From Neobacillus terrae (lineage in GTDB: Bacteria; Bacillota; Bacilli; Bacillales; Cytobacillaceae), in assembly GCF_011393025.1 (NCBI RefSeq), contig NZ_JAAOEO010000002.1, positions 310,001-374,000 on the forward strand: a DNA stretch of 64,000 nt, given 5' to 3'. The notes below the pieces were generated by a model. It was not told the origin of the DNA and searched no databases. It worked only from the letters and a program-made list of their open reading frames with translations. This document shows positions 44,113 through 55,047 of the stretch, piece by piece (positions within the stretch are counted from its first letter, which is position 1; each line of letters starts with the position of its first letter). The translations under genes were made by a program, and so were the position numbers.

Positions 44113-47100
44113 ATGAGCGATCATACCCAGGGCAAAAGGGAGCGATTCCAGCTTTTGCTCCAGCAGCTGCAATTGACAGAAGATGTAGTAGTACCGCATT
44201 TTCACAATGCACATATTGAAAAAATGATCGTTGAAAAAAAAGCGCGTAAATGGCATTTTGAATTTTTATTAGAAAAAGTATTGCCTTGCAGCCTTTTCAG
44301 CCGGTTTACTGCACAGCTTGAAAAGACCTTTTCCCAGATTGCAACTGTTTCCTTTAGTATCCAAGTAACAGATCAATCCTTTGATGAGGAGATTGTTCTT
44401 GATTATTGGAAAAACTGCATTGGAGAAATCGACGGAATTTCACCGCCGCTTTTAAAGCTATTACATGAACAAACACCAAGACTTCAGGGAACTAAGTTAG
44501 TTCTTTCTGTGAGAAATGAAACAGAAGGAATGACGATAAAGCATAAGTATGCAGGAATGATTACAAATATTTATCAGACCTATGGCTTCCCTTACTTTAC
44601 AATAGATACAGAAATTAAAGTTCAGGAGCAGAATGAAGAATATGAAAAGTTCCTGAAGGAAAAACAAAAAGAGGACCAGGAGCGAGCTTTGCTTGCAATG
44701 GTTGAAATGCAGAAGCGTGAAGCTGAAAAAGACCAGGGCTCAGGAGATGTTCCTGATGGTCCACTTACTATTGGCCTTACCATTAAAGATGATGCTGATT
44801 TCCGCAGTCTTGCAGATATTGTGGACGAGGAAAGAAGAATTGCAGTTGAAGGCTATGTTTTCTTTGCAGAAACTAGGGAACTTAGAAGCGGCAGAACACT
44901 GTTAACCTTTAAGATTACTGACTATACAAGTTCTATCATGGTTAAAATGTTTTCCCGGGACAAGGAAGATGCTGCACAGTATCAGCGGGTACAAAAAGGA
45001 ATGTGGCTGAAGGTAAGAGGAAGCATTCAAAACGATACCTTTGTTAGAGACCTTGTCATGATAGGAAATGATATTAACGAAATAAAACCACGGCAGCGCA
45101 AGGATACTGCTCCTGCAGGGGAGAAACGTGTAGAATTGCACCTTCATACACCGATGAGCCAGATGGATGCTGTTACCCCAGTGAGTGCATTGATCGGACA
45201 AGCAAAAAAATGGGGACATACAGCCATTGCAGTGACAGACCATGCTGTATGCCAATCGTTCCCTGAGGCTTTTGGCGCCGGAAAAAAGAATGATATTAAA
45301 ATCCTTTACGGTGTAGAAGTTAACCTTGTCGATGATGGAGTTCCGATTGCTTATAATGATACAAAAAGGAATTTAGCTGAAGCCACTTATGTTGTTTTTG
45401 ACGTAGAAACAACAGGACTTTCAGCCGTTTATGACACAATCATTGAATTAGCAGCGGTGAAGATTCATGATGGAGAAATTATCGACAGGTTTGAATCCTT
45501 CGCCAATCCGCACCATCGCCTTTCAGCAACTACCATAAACTTAACTGGTATAACGGATGATATGGTACAAAATGCCCCTGAAATTGGTGATGTACTGAAG
45601 AGATTCCACGAATGGGCCGCTGATTCCATTCTCGTAGCGCATAATGCAACCTTTGATATGGGCTTCTTGAATGTTGGCTATAAAAAGATCGGCATGGAAA
45701 AAGCACCGAATCCAGTAATTGATACGCTGGAGCTTGCCCGTTTCCTACATCCTGAAATGAAGAACCACCGCTTAAATACACTCGCAAAAAAATTCGATGT
45801 AGAACTAACGCAGCATCACCGTGCGATTTATGATGCAGAAGCAACAGGTTATTTACTATTAAAAATGCTTAAGGATGCTCTGGAAAAAGGTATCGAATCC
45901 CACGATCAGTTTAACGATAATATGGGTAAGGGAAATGCCTTTCAGCGTGCGCGCCCTCATCATATAACGCTTCTGGCTCAAAATGATACAGGACTGAAAA
46001 ACCTGTTCAAACTTGTTTCCATTTCACATCTCAACTATTACTATCGTGTACCAAGAATTCCAAGATCCGTGCTGCAAAAATACCGTGAAGGTATACTTGT
46101 CGGATCCGGCTGTGATAGAGGTGAGGTTTTCGAAGGAATGATGCAGAAATCCCCTGAAGAGGTTGAGGAAGCTGCCCGTTTCTATGACTATCTGGAAGTT
46201 CATCCTAAGCCTATATATGCACCGCTGATTGAAATGGAATTAGTCCGCGACCGCACAGCGCTTGAAGAGATTATTGGAAACATAGTCAAGCTTGGAGATA
46301 AACTTGGAATTCCGGTAGTCGCAACAGGAAATGTTCATTATTTAAATGAAAACGATAAGATATACCGCAAAATCCTAATTAATTCCCAGGGCGGTGCTAA
46401 TCCTTTAAACAGGCATCAGCTGCCGGATGTTCATTTTAGGACAACTAATGAAATGTTGGATGAGTTTTCATTCTTAGGCAAAGAAAAGGCAAAAGAAATA
46501 GTTGTAGATAACACAAATAAAATTGCTGATATGATTGACGCTATTAAGCCGATAAAGGATGATCTTTATACGCCCAAAATTGAAGGTGCCGAGGATGAAA
46601 CACGTGACATGAGTTACGCAATGGCCCGGAGCATTTACGGCGAAGAACTTCCTGAAATAGTGGAAGCGCGGCTCGAGAAAGAACTTAAGAGTATCATCGG
46701 CCATGGATTCTCGGTTATTTATCTTATCTCTCATAAACTCGTAAAAAAATCGCTTGATGATGGCTATCTGGTAGGTTCCCGGGGTTCGGTTGGCTCGTCC
46801 TTTGTCGCAACTATGATGGAAATTACCGAGGTAAACCCGCTTCCGCCGCACTATGTCTGTCCGGCATGCAAGCATTCTGAATTTTTTAATGACGGTTCCG
46901 TTGGTTCCGGCTTTGACCTTCCTGATAAAGATTGTCCGCAATGCGGCGGAAAATACCGCAAGGACGGACATGATATTCCTTTTGAAACATTCCTTGGGTT
47001 TAAGGGGGACAAGGTCCCGGATATCGACTTGAACTTCTCAGGTGAATATCAGCCAAGAGCACATAATTACACGAAGGTTCTCTTTGGCGAAGATAATGTT

Positions 47101-48438
47101 TACCGTGCAGGAACCATTGGTACGGTTGCAGACAAAACAGCCTATGGTTATGTAAAAGCTTACCAGCAGGATAACAATCTCATGATCAGAGGGGCAGAAA
47201 TTGACCGTCTGGCTTCCGGCTGTACCGGGGTAAAAAGGACAACAGGACAGCACCCGGGGGGAATCATCGTAGTACCTGATTATATGGATATTTACGATTT
47301 TTCTCCTATTCAATTTCCTGCGGATGACAGTTCATCTGAATGGAAAACAACACACTTTGATTTCCATTCCATTCATGATAACTTGCTGAAGCTTGATATA
47401 CTTGGACACGATGATCCAACGGTTATCAGGATGCTTCAGGATTTGAGCGGAATAGATCCGAAAACCATTCCAACTGATGATCCTGAGGTTATGAAAATAT
47501 TTAGCAATACCGTATCGCTGGGAGTAACAGAAGAACAAATCATGTGTAAAACAGGAACTTTGGGTATACCAGAGTTTGGAACAAGGTTTGTAAGGCAAAT
47601 GCTTGAAGACACAAAGCCAACTACCTTTTCTGAATTAGTTCAGATATCTGGTCTTTCACACGGTACGGATGTATGGCTTGGAAATGCGCAGGAACTGATT
47701 CATAATAAAATTTGTAACCTGAGCGAGGTAATCGGCTGCCGTGATGATATCATGGTTTACCTGATCTATCAGGGACTGGATCCTGCCTTTGCCTTTAAAA
47801 TTATGGAATCTGTACGTAAAGGAAAAGGTTTGTCCGAGGAAATGGAAGCGGAAATGCGGAAGAACGAAGTGCCAGAATGGTACATTGATTCCTGCAAGAA
47901 GATTAAGTATATGTTCCCTAAAGCCCACGCGGCCGCTTACGTTTTGATGGCAGTAAGGATTGCTTATTTTAAAGTCCATCATCCGTTGATGTATTACGCT
48001 GCCTACTTTACGGTAAGAGCAGAAGACTTCGATATTGAGGCCATGGCAAGGGGGTCCGAATCGATCCGTTCTAAAATTGAAGAAATTAATGCAAAAGGCC
48101 TGGATGCTGCTCCAAAAGAAAAGAGTTTGCTGACTGTGCTTGAATTGGCATTGGAAATGACGGAGCGAGGCTTGTCCTTCCAAAAGATTGATTTATATAA
48201 ATCAGCTGCGGCCGAATTTATTATTGAAGGAAATACTCTAATCCCGCCGTTTAATTCAATACCTGGACTTGGTACGAATGCGGCAGTCAATATAGTGAAT
48301 GCCCGCAAGAATGGAGAGTTCCTATCAAAAGAGGATCTGCAGCAGCGAGGAAAAGTATCAAAAACCATCCTGGAGTATCTGGATAAACAGGGCTGTCTGG
48401 GTTCACTCCCAGAACAAAACCAGCTCTCACTATTCTAA
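44113..48438 (+). CDS. polC: DNA polymerase III alpha subunit, PolC type
   Basis: 1441 residues from ATG 44113 ([13 protein letters not shown]). GGAGAGAG at 44101-44108 is the ribosome site, and the ATG at 44098 precedes it. PolC is the main replicative polymerase of Firmicutes. Domains: N-terminal region, OB fold (about 230-320), PHP ([15 protein letters not shown]), an inserted 3'-5' exonuclease ([20 protein letters not shown], about 415-585), and the palm with catalytic [14 protein letters not shown] zinc site (CPACKHSEF and CPQCGG) lies before the palm. Fingers, duplex-binding and beta-clamp-binding C-terminal (QLSLF) parts are present. Confidence 0.98.
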   Translation: MSDHTQGKRERFQLLLQQLQLTEDVVVPHFHNAHIEKMIVEKKARKWHFEFLLEKVLPCSLFSRFTAQLEKTFSQIATVSFSIQVTDQSFDEEIVLDYWKNCIGEIDGISPPLLKLLHEQTPRLQGTKLVLSVRNETEGMTIKHKYAGMITNIYQTYGFPYFTIDTEIKVQEQNEEYEKFLKEKQKEDQERALLAMVEMQKREAEKDQGSGDVPDGPLTIGLTIKDDADFRSLADIVDEERRIAVEGYVFFAETRELRSGRTLLTFKITDYTSSIMVKMFSRDKEDAAQYQRVQKGMWLKVRGSIQNDTFVRDLVMIGNDINEIKPRQRKDTAPAGEKRVELHLHTPMSQMDAVTPVSALIGQAKKWGHTAIAVTDHAVCQSFPEAFGAGKKNDIKILYGVEVNLVDDGVPIAYNDTKRNLAEATYVVFDVETTGLSAVYDTIIELAAVKIHDGEIIDRFESFANPHHRLSATTINLTGITDDMVQNAPEIGDVLKRFHEWAADSILVAHNATFDMGFLNVGYKKIGMEKAPNPVIDTLELARFLHPEMKNHRLNTLAKKFDVELTQHHRAIYDAEATGYLLLKMLKDALEKGIESHDQFNDNMGKGNAFQRARPHHITLLAQNDTGLKNLFKLVSISHLNYYYRVPRIPRSVLQKYREGILVGSGCDRGEVFEGMMQKSPEEVEEAARFYDYLEVHPKPIYAPLIEMELVRDRTALEEIIGNIVKLGDKLGIPVVATGNVHYLNENDKIYRKILINSQGGANPLNRHQLPDVHFRTTNEMLDEFSFLGKEKAKEIVVDNTNKIADMIDAIKPIKDDLYTPKIEGAEDETRDMSYAMARSIYGEELPEIVEARLEKELKSIIGHGFSVIYLISHKLVKKSLDDGYLVGSRGSVGSSFVATMMEITEVNPLPPHYVCPACKHSEFFNDGSVGSGFDLPDKDCPQCGGKYRKDGHDIPFETFLGFKGDKVPDIDLNFSGEYQPRAHNYTKVLFGEDNVYRAGTIGTVADKTAYGYVKAYQQDNNLMIRGAEIDRLASGCTGVKRTTGQHPGGIIVVPDYMDIYDFSPIQFPADDSSSEWKTTHFDFHSIHDNLLKLDILGHDDPTVIRMLQDLSGIDPKTIPTDDPEVMKIFSNTVSLGVTEEQIMCKTGTLGIPEFGTRFVRQMLEDTKPTTFSELVQISGLSHGTDVWLGNAQELIHNKICNLSEVIGCRDDIMVYLIYQGLDPAFAFKIMESVRKGKGLSEEMEAEMRKNEVPEWYIDSCKKIKYMFPKAHAAAYVLMAVRIAYFKVHHPLMYYAAYFTVRAEDFDIEAMARGSESIRSKIEEINAKGLDAAPKEKSLLTVLELALEMTERGLSFQKIDLYKSAAAEFIIEGNTLIPPFNSIPGLGTNAAVNIVNARKNGEFLSKEDLQQRGKVSKTILEYLDKQGCLGSLPEQNQLSLF

Positions 48439-48469
48439 GTGGTGAGCGGCTGGAGCTGCTCCAATTCAT

Positions 48470-48498
48470 TTGCATATAGAATATGGTTATGGTATAGT
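48470..48498 (+). promoter_or_regulatory. Sigma-A promoter of the rimP-nusA-infB operon
   Basis: TTGCAT (48470-48475), a 17-base spacer, then TATAGT (48493-48498), with TGG directly before the -10 box. It lies 32 bases after polC and gives a leader of about 160 bases. Confidence 0.75.
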
Positions 48499-48532
48499 TT
48501 TATTGGAAATACTAAGAAATACTCTCGTATTC

Positions 48533-48554
48533 AAGAGTGGGGCAACCCGCTCTT
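48533..48554 (+). promoter_or_regulatory. GCAA-loop hairpin in the rimP leader
   Basis: AAGAGTGGG (48533-48541) pairs with CCCGCTCTT (48546-48554), 9 pairs with one wobble, closed by a GCAA tetraloop. A run of seven T follows at 48570-48576 after a 15-base gap, so it is not a classic terminator but might act in attenuation. Confidence 0.55.
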
Positions 48555-48662
48555 TCGTATTGTATTGGGTTTTTTTAGCATGCTGATAGCCGTTAAAGGC
48601 ATAAAACAATCCGTTTAAAAACGTAAAATAAGTAACGAGTTTACGAAAAAAGGAGGTCGGAC

Positions 48663-49133
48663 ATGAGCAAGGTAACAGAGACAGTGGAAGAACTTGTTTT
48701 ACCGATTACAGATGAGCTGGGACTTGAACTTGTTGAAGTCGAGTATGTAAAGGAAGGGAAAAATTGGTTCCTCCGTGTATACATTGACAAGGATAATGGC
48801 GTGGATATTGAAGAATGCGGTGTCGTGAGCGAGAAGCTTAGCGAAAAACTTGATGCATTAGATCCAATTCCCCATAACTATTTTCTTGAAGTTTCATCTC
48901 CTGGAGCTGAACGGCCTCTGAAAAAGGATAAGGACTTTGAAAAGGCTGTCGGCAAAAGAGTATTTTTGAGAACATATGAACCTATTGATGGTGAAAAAAC
49001 ATTTGAAGGAACACTGGCTGAATTTGACGGCCAGACTGTTAAGGTGAACGTTCAAATTAAAACTCGCACCAAGAAGGTAGAAATCCCCTATGAAAAAATT
49101 GCAAGCGCACGTCTTGCGGTTTCATTTGGATGA
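48663..49133 (+). CDS. rimP: Ribosome maturation factor RimP
   Basis: 156 residues. RimP assists 30S assembly, binding S12. The N-terminal domain (about 1-85) shows [14 protein letters not shown] and [14 protein letters not shown] with the [17 protein letters not shown] signature. The C-terminal SH3-like domain follows ([26 protein letters not shown]). RBS AAAGGAGGTC lies before the ATG. It is the first gene of the rimP-nusA operon. Confidence 0.97.
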   Translation: MSKVTETVEELVLPITDELGLELVEVEYVKEGKNWFLRVYIDKDNGVDIEECGVVSEKLSEKLDALDPIPHNYFLEVSSPGAERPLKKDKDFEKAVGKRVFLRTYEPIDGEKTFEGTLAEFDGQTVKVNVQIKTRTKKVEIPYEKIASARLAVSFG

Positions 49134-49175
49134 TTAAGAAAAGCGTAAGCACCCTAGCCTAGCTCAGGCTTGGTA
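49134..49175 (+). repeat. R1 repeat end fragment between rimP and nusA
   Basis: TTAAGAAAAGCGTAAGCACC follows the rimP stop directly and matches the R1 end. Only about 30-40 bases are recognisable in the 78-base gap. Confidence 0.5.
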
Positions 49176-49211
49176 AAAATTGAATATGAAGTTAAAGGGG
49201 GATAACCTTTT

Positions 49212-50339
49212 ATGAGCAGTGAATTATTGGATGCTCTAACATTGCTGGAAAAAGAAAAAGGCATTTCCAGGGATGTCTTAATAGAAGCAATGGAAGCAGC
49301 GCTGGTTTCAGCATACAAACGTAATTTTAACCAGGCACAGAATGTGCGGATCGACTTGAATCTCGGGAACGGATCTATGAAAGTTTTTGCAAGAAAAGAA
49401 GTAGTGGATCAGGTATTTGACCCACGCCTTGAAATTTCTCTTGAAGAAGCAAAAAATATGAATCCAAATTACCAGGTTGAAGATGTAGTAGAGATGGAAG
49501 TAACGCCAAAGGACTTTGGAAGAATTGCCGCTCAAACTGCGAAACAGGTGGTAACACAACGTGTTCGTGAAGCTGAAAGAGGCATTATTTATTCGGAGTT
49601 TATCGACCGGGAAGAAGATATCATGACTGGTATTGTTCAAAGGCTTGATTCCAAATTTATCTATGTGAGCCTTGGCAAGATAGAAGCGTTGCTCCCAGTT
49701 AATGAGCAAATGCCAAATGAACGCTACAAGCCTCATGACCGCATTAAAGTGTATATTACAAAGGTAGAAAAAACAACAAAAGGCCCACAAATCTTTGTTT
49801 CGCGTACTCATCCTGGCCTGCTCAAGCGCTTATTTGAAATCGAGGTTCCAGAGATTTATGATGGCACTGTTGAAATTAAATCTGTAGCCCGGGAAGCCGG
49901 AGACCGCTCCAAAATCTCTGTTCATTCCGAAAATACCGAAGTAGACCCAGTAGGATCTTGTGTTGGTCCAAAAGGGACAAGGGTACAGGCGGTTGTAAAT
50001 GAATTAAAGGGCGAAAAAATTGATATTGTTAAGTGGTCAGATGACCCGGTTGTTTTTGTCGCTAATTCATTGAGTCCTTCCAAGGTGCTTGATGTTATTG
50101 TAAATGAGGGTGAAAAGGCGACAACTGTTATTGTTCCGGATTACCAGCTTTCTCTTGCTATTGGTAAACGCGGTCAAAACGCACGCCTTGCTGCAAAGCT
50201 TACAGGCTGGAAAATTGATATAAAATCAGAAACAGATGCCCGTGATATTGGTATTTATCCTCGTGAAGAGTCATTCAGACTTTTGAAGGAAGAAGATACT
50301 GCGGACGATGATTTTGATCAGGATTTAGATTTGGATTAA
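49212..50339 (+). CDS. nusA: Transcription termination/antitermination factor NusA
   Basis: 375 residues. NusA binds RNA polymerase and nascent RNA and modulates pausing and termination. Order: N-terminal RNAP-binding domain (about 1-125), S1 domain (about 135-200, MTGIVQRLDSKFIYVSLG), KH1 (GSCVGPKGTRVQAVVNEL) and KH2 (LSLAIGKRGQNARLAAKLTG). The acidic C-terminal tail (EEDTADDDFDQDLD) is short, and no E. coli-type repeat domains are present, as usual for Firmicutes. RBS AAAGGGGG lies before the ATG. Confidence 0.98.
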   Translation: MSSELLDALTLLEKEKGISRDVLIEAMEAALVSAYKRNFNQAQNVRIDLNLGNGSMKVFARKEVVDQVFDPRLEISLEEAKNMNPNYQVEDVVEMEVTPKDFGRIAAQTAKQVVTQRVREAERGIIYSEFIDREEDIMTGIVQRLDSKFIYVSLGKIEALLPVNEQMPNERYKPHDRIKVYITKVEKTTKGPQIFVSRTHPGLLKRLFEIEVPEIYDGTVEIKSVAREAGDRSKISVHSENTEVDPVGSCVGPKGTRVQAVVNELKGEKIDIVKWSDDPVVFVANSLSPSKVLDVIVNEGEKATTVIVPDYQLSLAIGKRGQNARLAAKLTGWKIDIKSETDARDIGIYPREESFRLLKEEDTADDDFDQDLDLD

Positions 50340-50353
50340 CGGGGTGAGGGATC

Positions 50354-50626
50354 GTGAAAAAAGTTCCAATGCGCAAATGTGTGGCAACCGGTGAAATGAA
50401 GCCGAAAAAAGAACTCGTTCGCATCGTTCGCACTAAAGAGGGAGAGGTTTCCCTAGATTTAACCGGTAAAAAATCCGGTCGGGGCGCTTATTTGTCAAAA
50501 GACAAAGACGCTGTCCTTCTGGCTAGGAAAAAAAACACCTTATCCAATCATCTCCAGACACAAATAGATGAATCATTATATGAAGAACTTCTTGAGCTCA
50601 TAGAGAAGGAGAAACGACAATCCTAA
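50354..50626 (+). CDS. rnpM: RnpM (YlxR), RNase P-associated protein
   Basis: 90 residues from GTG 50354, preceded by GGGGTGAGG. The YlxR/DUF448 fold is clear: [20 protein letters not shown], then [13 protein letters not shown]. In B. subtilis this protein has been reported to bind the RNase P RNA and modulate its activity, hence RnpM. It sits between nusA and rplGA, as in nearly all Firmicutes. The stop overlaps the next ATG. Confidence 0.93.
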   Translation: MKKVPMRKCVATGEMKPKKELVRIVRTKEGEVSLDLTGKKSGRGAYLSKDKDAVLLARKKNTLSNHLQTQIDESLYEELLELIEKEKRQS

Positions 50627-50928
50627 TGAGAACGAATCAATGGATGTCAGTACTTGGCTTAGCCAATCGGGCACGGAAGATCATTTCGGGTGAAGAGCTT
50701 TCCGTTAAGGAAATCCAACGCGGTAAAGCGAAGCTCATATTATTATCGGCAGATGCATCTGCAAATACAACGAAAAAAATTACAGATAAATGTAAATCTT
50801 ACGAGGTTCCATACAAGATTGTGGAAGATCGCCATCTTCTAGGGCATGCGATTGGCAAAGAAGCCCGCGTAGTTGTTGCTGTAATGGATGCTGGATTTGC
50901 CAATAAGCTGGTTTCGATGCTCGATTAA
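50626..50928 (+). CDS. rplGA: L7Ae-family RNA-binding protein RplGA (YlxQ)
   Basis: 100 residues. It is a small L7Ae/L30e-type protein that binds kink-turn RNA. Typical sequence: [20 protein letters not shown] and [14 protein letters not shown]. Its role in Bacillus is not essential and the RNA target is unclear. Coupled to rnpM by an overlap of one base. The infB ribosome site lies just after its stop. Confidence 0.93.
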   Translation: MRTNQWMSVLGLANRARKIISGEELSVKEIQRGKAKLILLSADASANTTKKITDKCKSYEVPYKIVEDRHLLGHAIGKEARVVVAVMDAGFANKLVSMLD

Positions 50929-50947
50929 TTCTAGCGGGGGTGAAAGT

Positions 50948-53293
50948 ATGACGAAAACTCGTGTATATGAATATGCGAAAAAATACAATATTTCAAGTAA
51001 AGATGTTATTTCAAAATTAAAAGATATGAATATAGAGGTATCCAATCATATGGCAACAATTGAAAATGAGGCACTCACAAAATTGGATGCCATTTATAAT
51101 AAAAAAGCAGAAAAGAACGAACAGCGTCCTGCAAATACTCAGCAAAACAATGCTCAGGGCCAGCAGCAAAGGTCTGGAAATGGCCAGCAGCAAAAGCAGG
51201 GCCAAGGTCAGGCAAGCGGTCAACAGCGTCCAAATCAAAGCCAGAGACCTTCACAATCTCCTCAAAAACCGGCAGCTCAAGTAGTACCAAAGACAAAAGC
51301 ACAGGCTTTTGATGACGATGATGAAAAAAATGTAGCTCCTTCAAAGGTTAAGGTAAATACTGCCGCTACCAAAGCAAAGGAAGCACAGGTTAAAAAGAGC
51401 GACCAGCCCCAAAATAGAGGCGGCTTCAACAAAGGAAAAGGCAGAAATAATAATTTTCAGCAAAGAAATAATAATAACAATAAGCGGCCGCAGCATCAAA
51501 CTAACCATCAGCCGCCACAGCCTAAGAAAGAAAGAGAGCTTCCGGCAAAAATCACTTTCAGTGAATCATTAACAGTTGCTGAACTTGGAAAAAAACTTCA
51601 CCGGGAGCCATCTGAAATCATCAAAAAGCTGTTCCTTCTTGGTGTAATGGCTACCATTAACCAGGAACTTGATAAAGATGCAATCGAATTAATTGCCGGT
51701 GAATATGGTGTCGAAGTTGAAGAAGAAATCAAGATCGATGTAACCGACCTTGAAGTTTACTTTACAGAAGATGAAACAGAAAATCTGGTTGAAAGACCAT
51801 CAGTAGTTACAATCATGGGTCACGTTGACCATGGTAAAACAACCTTGCTTGACAGCATCCGTAACACAAAAGTAACGGAAGGCGAAGCAGGGGGAATTAC
51901 CCAGCATATTGGTGCCTATCAGGTAGTTGAAAACGGCAAAAAGATTACATTCCTTGATACTCCAGGCCACGCAGCTTTTACAACGATGCGTGCACGCGGT
52001 GCAAAAATCACGGATATTACCATTCTTGTTGTAGCAGCAGATGATGGTGTAATGCCTCAAACAGTTGAAGCGATTAACCATGCCAAAGCTGCTGAAGTTC
52101 CAATCATTGTAGCGGTAAACAAGATGGATAAACCAGCTGCCAACCCGGATAAAGTTATGCAGGAATTGACTGAACACGGTCTAGTACCTGAAGCATGGGG
52201 TGGGGAAACCATTTTCGTTCCACTGTCTGCTAAAACAGGTGAAGGCATTGACTCATTGTTAGAAATGATTCTGCTTGTTGGTGAAGTGGAAGAATATAAA
52301 GCTAATCCAAACCGAAATGCAGTAGGAACAGTCATTGAAGCACAATTGGATAAAGGCAGGGGTTCTGTAGCAACATTGCTTGTCCAAAATGGAACTCTTA
52401 AAATTGGCGATCCAATCGTTGTCGGAAATACTTTTGGCCGTGTGCGTGCTATGGTAAATGACCTTGGCCGCCGCGTAAAAGAAGCAGGCCCATCTACACC
52501 TGTAGAGATTACTGGTCTTAATGATGTTCCTCAGGCAGGAGACCGTTTCGTAGTCCTTCCTGATGAAAAGACTGCCCGCCAGGTCGGAGAAGCCCGTTCC
52601 CAACAGGCATTGGTTGCACAGCGTGGAGAAAAATCTCGTGTAAGTCTGGATAACTTGTTTGAACAATTGAAACAAGGGGAAATGAAAGACCTAAACGTAA
52701 TTATTAAAGCGGACGTACAAGGTTCTGCAGAAGCTCTATCTGCTTCTTTACAGAAAATTGACGTTCAGGGTGTCAATATCCGCATTATCCATACAGCAGT
52801 AGGTGCTATCAACGAATCTGATATCACACTTGCGGCTGCTTCAAACGCTATTGTAATTGGATTTAACGTTCGTCCAGATGCGAATGCAAAACGTGCAGCT
52901 GAAGCTGAAAAAGTAGATGTTCGTCTTCACCGCATTATTTACAAGGTAATTGAAGAAATTGAAGCTGCAATGAAGGGTATGCTGGATCCGGAATTCCAGG
53001 AAAAAATCATTGGCCAGGCAGAAGTCCGCCAGACCTTTAAAGTATCTAAAATTGGTACTATTGCCGGATCTTATGTAACGGATGGAAAGATTACCCGTGA
53101 CAGCGGAATCCGCCTTATCAGGGATGGAGTGGTCACTTTTGAAGGTACAATCGATGCCCTCAAACGCTTCAAGGATGATGTGAAAGAGGTTGCCCAGAAC
53201 TACGAATGCGGTATTACCATTAAAAACTTCAATGATGTTAAAGAAGGAGATATTATTGAAGCATTTATAATGGAAGAAGTAGAGCGTAAATGA
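50948..53293 (+). CDS. infB: Translation initiation factor IF-2
   Basis: 781 residues from ATG 50948 ([13 protein letters not shown]), preceded by GGGGGTGAAAG. The frame extends upstream but without a start site. IF-2 brings fMet-tRNA to the 30S subunit and promotes subunit joining. The N-terminal IF2N motif is followed by a long low-complexity linker rich in Q, N, P and K (about residues 55-200). A second IF2N segment comes next ([16 protein letters not shown]), then the G domain with [21 protein letters not shown] and NKMDKP, and domains II-IV. Confidence 0.98.
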   Translation: MTKTRVYEYAKKYNISSKDVISKLKDMNIEVSNHMATIENEALTKLDAIYNKKAEKNEQRPANTQQNNAQGQQQRSGNGQQQKQGQGQASGQQRPNQSQRPSQSPQKPAAQVVPKTKAQAFDDDDEKNVAPSKVKVNTAATKAKEAQVKKSDQPQNRGGFNKGKGRNNNFQQRNNNNNKRPQHQTNHQPPQPKKERELPAKITFSESLTVAELGKKLHREPSEIIKKLFLLGVMATINQELDKDAIELIAGEYGVEVEEEIKIDVTDLEVYFTEDETENLVERPSVVTIMGHVDHGKTTLLDSIRNTKVTEGEAGGITQHIGAYQVVENGKKITFLDTPGHAAFTTMRARGAKITDITILVVAADDGVMPQTVEAINHAKAAEVPIIVAVNKMDKPAANPDKVMQELTEHGLVPEAWGGETIFVPLSAKTGEGIDSLLEMILLVGEVEEYKANPNRNAVGTVIEAQLDKGRGSVATLLVQNGTLKIGDPIVVGNTFGRVRAMVNDLGRRVKEAGPSTPVEITGLNDVPQAGDRFVVLPDEKTARQVGEARSQQALVAQRGEKSRVSLDNLFEQLKQGEMKDLNVIIKADVQGSAEALSASLQKIDVQGVNIRIIHTAVGAINESDITLAAASNAIVIGFNVRPDANAKRAAEAEKVDVRLHRIIYKVIEEIEAAMKGMLDPEFQEKIIGQAEVRQTFKVSKIGTIAGSYVTDGKITRDSGIRLIRDGVVTFEGTIDALKRFKDDVKEVAQNYECGITIKNFNDVKEGDIIEAFIMEEVERK

Positions 53294-53571
53294 TCGTCGG
53301 CGTTGCCGAATGTGAATGCATCATTTATGACGCTCATTCTTTGAAAGACAAACGGGCAGTGCTACAGAGGATACTGAGCCGTTTGAGGCAAAGGTATAAT
53401 CTTTCGGTTGCTGAGGCAGGCTATCAGGACGTATGGCAAAGAACGAAGATTGCCATTGCCGGGGTCTCCTCTTCGAAGGTTATGGTTGAAAAAGAACTTC
53501 AGAGTGCCCTTCAAATGATTGATTCGTTTCCAGAAATAGAGCGGACAATTACCGAAGTAGAATGGCTTTAA
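53290..53571 (+). CDS. ylxP: DUF503 family protein YlxP
   Basis: 93 residues. YlxP is conserved between infB and rbfA in Firmicutes. [20 protein letters not shown] and [19 protein letters not shown] match the family. It has been linked to ribosome assembly by context and genetics, but its activity is not defined. The ATG overlaps the infB stop by 4 bases. Confidence 0.92.
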   Translation: MIVGVAECECIIYDAHSLKDKRAVLQRILSRLRQRYNLSVAEAGYQDVWQRTKIAIAGVSSSKVMVEKELQSALQMIDSFPEIERTITEVEWL

Positions 53572-53589
53572 AGTTTGAGGTGAATAATA

Positions 53590-53964
53590 ATGAGCCACAG
53601 AGCAAATCGAGTTGGAGAGCAAATGAAAAAGGAACTTAGTGACATCATTGGCCGCAAAATCAAAGATCCACGGATCGGTTTTGTCACCGTCACAGATGTT
53701 CAGGTCACAGGTGATCTTCAACAGGCTAAAGTTTATATATCCGTTTTGGGCGGCGAGGAACAGAGGGAAAATACTCTTAAGGGACTTGCTAAAGCTAAAG
53801 GCTTTATCAGAACGGAAATTGGCCAAAGAATCCGCTTGCGGAAAACTCCGGAAATTGTATTTGAATTCGATGAATCGATTGATTATGGAAACAAAATAGA
53901 AACAATTCTTCATGAAATTCATAAGGATGAATCTGATTCAAGTAATACGGAGAATGAAGAGTAA
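53590..53964 (+). CDS. rbfA: Ribosome-binding factor A
   Basis: 124 residues. RbfA binds the 30S subunit during late 16S rRNA maturation. The KH-like fold is evident from [41 protein letters not shown] and [20 protein letters not shown]. The C-terminal tail is acidic. RBS GAGGTGAA lies before the ATG. A strong terminator follows, ending the nusA operon. Confidence 0.97.
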   Translation: MSHRANRVGEQMKKELSDIIGRKIKDPRIGFVTVTDVQVTGDLQQAKVYISVLGGEEQRENTLKGLAKAKGFIRTEIGQRIRLRKTPEIVFEFDESIDYGNKIETILHEIHKDESDSSNTENEE

Positions 53965-53970
53965 TTACAG

Positions 53971-54002
53971 AATGGATAGACATTTGTCTATCCATTTTTT
54001 TC
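53971..54002 (+). terminator. Terminator after rbfA
   Basis: AATGGATAGAC (53971-53981) pairs perfectly with GTCTATCCATT (53986-53996) around ATTT, followed by a T-run. Confidence 0.95.
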
Positions 54003-54093
54003 GGCTAATAAGAGATATACTAGTAAAGACCGTAAGCTGCAATTATAAAAAAATTAGTGTCAGCCTATCAATTTTCAATAAGGAGGGAACAAC

Positions 54094-55017
54094 TTGGAAG
54101 GGATTTTACCATTATTTAAACCAGCAGGAATGACATCGCATGATTGTGTTTTTAGGCTTAGGAAAATCTTAAAAACCAAGAAAATTGGCCACACCGGAAC
54201 CCTGGACCCGGATGTAACCGGAGTGCTCCCCATTTGCATTGGAAGAGCAACCAAAATTGCTGAATACATAACCGATGCAGGTAAATCATATGAAGGAGAA
54301 GCAACTCTTGGTTTTTCAACTACGACTGAAGATGCTTCAGGGGAGACAGTGGAAGAAAAAGCTGTAGACCGGGTTATTCCAAGAGAGGAGATTCTTGATG
54401 TACTTCAATCTTTAACAGGGCTGATTGAACAAACTCCTCCCATGTTTTCAGCTGTAAAAGTGAATGGAAAACGACTCTATGAATATGCACGGCAAGGAAT
54501 TGAAGTAGAACGGCCGACTAGAAAAGTAATGATAAAAAGTATTGAACTGCTCGATTCACGATCGGAGTTTTCAGGAAGTACGATTTCCTTTAGATTCAGG
54601 GTACATTGCGGAAAAGGAACATATATCAGAACACTAGCTGTAATGATAGGGGAAAAGCTAGGCTGCCCTGCCCATATGTCCAATCTCGTAAGGATTGAAT
54701 CGGCAGCATATACGATTGAGGACTGTCTGACTTTTGAACAAGTGGAAGAGAGGATGGAAACAGGCTGCATTCAAGAGGTTTTAAGGCCCATTGAAACAGC
54801 GCTTTCTCATTTGCCGAAATTAAGGATAAGTGATAAAGTAGCAGAGAAAGTGAAAAATGGTGCAGTACTGAATATTCCCGAAGAATTAAAGGAAATAGAA
54901 GGCCCGATTGTAGTAGAAGCTGAAAATGGTTTAGCTCTCGCAATCTATTCACATCATCCTGAGAAAACAGGGCTTATGAAGCCTATTAAGGTTTTACGAA
55001 ATGATCAGGAGCTGTAG
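54094..55017 (+). CDS. truB: tRNA pseudouridine(55) synthase TruB
   Basis: 307 residues from TTG 54094, preceded by AAGGAGGGA. TruB makes pseudouridine 55 in the T-loop of tRNAs. Family motifs: KPAGMTSHDCV, catalytic Asp38 in GHTGTLDPDVTGVLPI, QTPPMFSAVKVNGKRLYEYA and GTYIRTLAVMIGEKLGC. The C-terminal domain (about 245-307) resembles a PUA domain. A -10-like TATACT lies at 54015-54020 without a clear -35. ribF follows after 30 bases. Confidence 0.97.
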   Translation: MEGILPLFKPAGMTSHDCVFRLRKILKTKKIGHTGTLDPDVTGVLPICIGRATKIAEYITDAGKSYEGEATLGFSTTTEDASGETVEEKAVDRVIPREEILDVLQSLTGLIEQTPPMFSAVKVNGKRLYEYARQGIEVERPTRKVMIKSIELLDSRSEFSGSTISFRFRVHCGKGTYIRTLAVMIGEKLGCPAHMSNLVRIESAAYTIEDCLTFEQVEERMETGCIQEVLRPIETALSHLPKLRISDKVAEKVKNGAVLNIPEELKEIEGPIVVEAENGLALAIYSHHPEKTGLMKPIKVLRNDQEL

Positions 55018-55047
55018 AGGTACTGAACAGAAAAGGTGACTTAAATC

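Noticed and set aside
48003..48368. 121-codon frame on the minus strand inside polC (and other minus-strand frames inside core genes)
   Set aside because: These are shadows of strongly conserved plus-strand genes, without ribosome sites or recognisable products.
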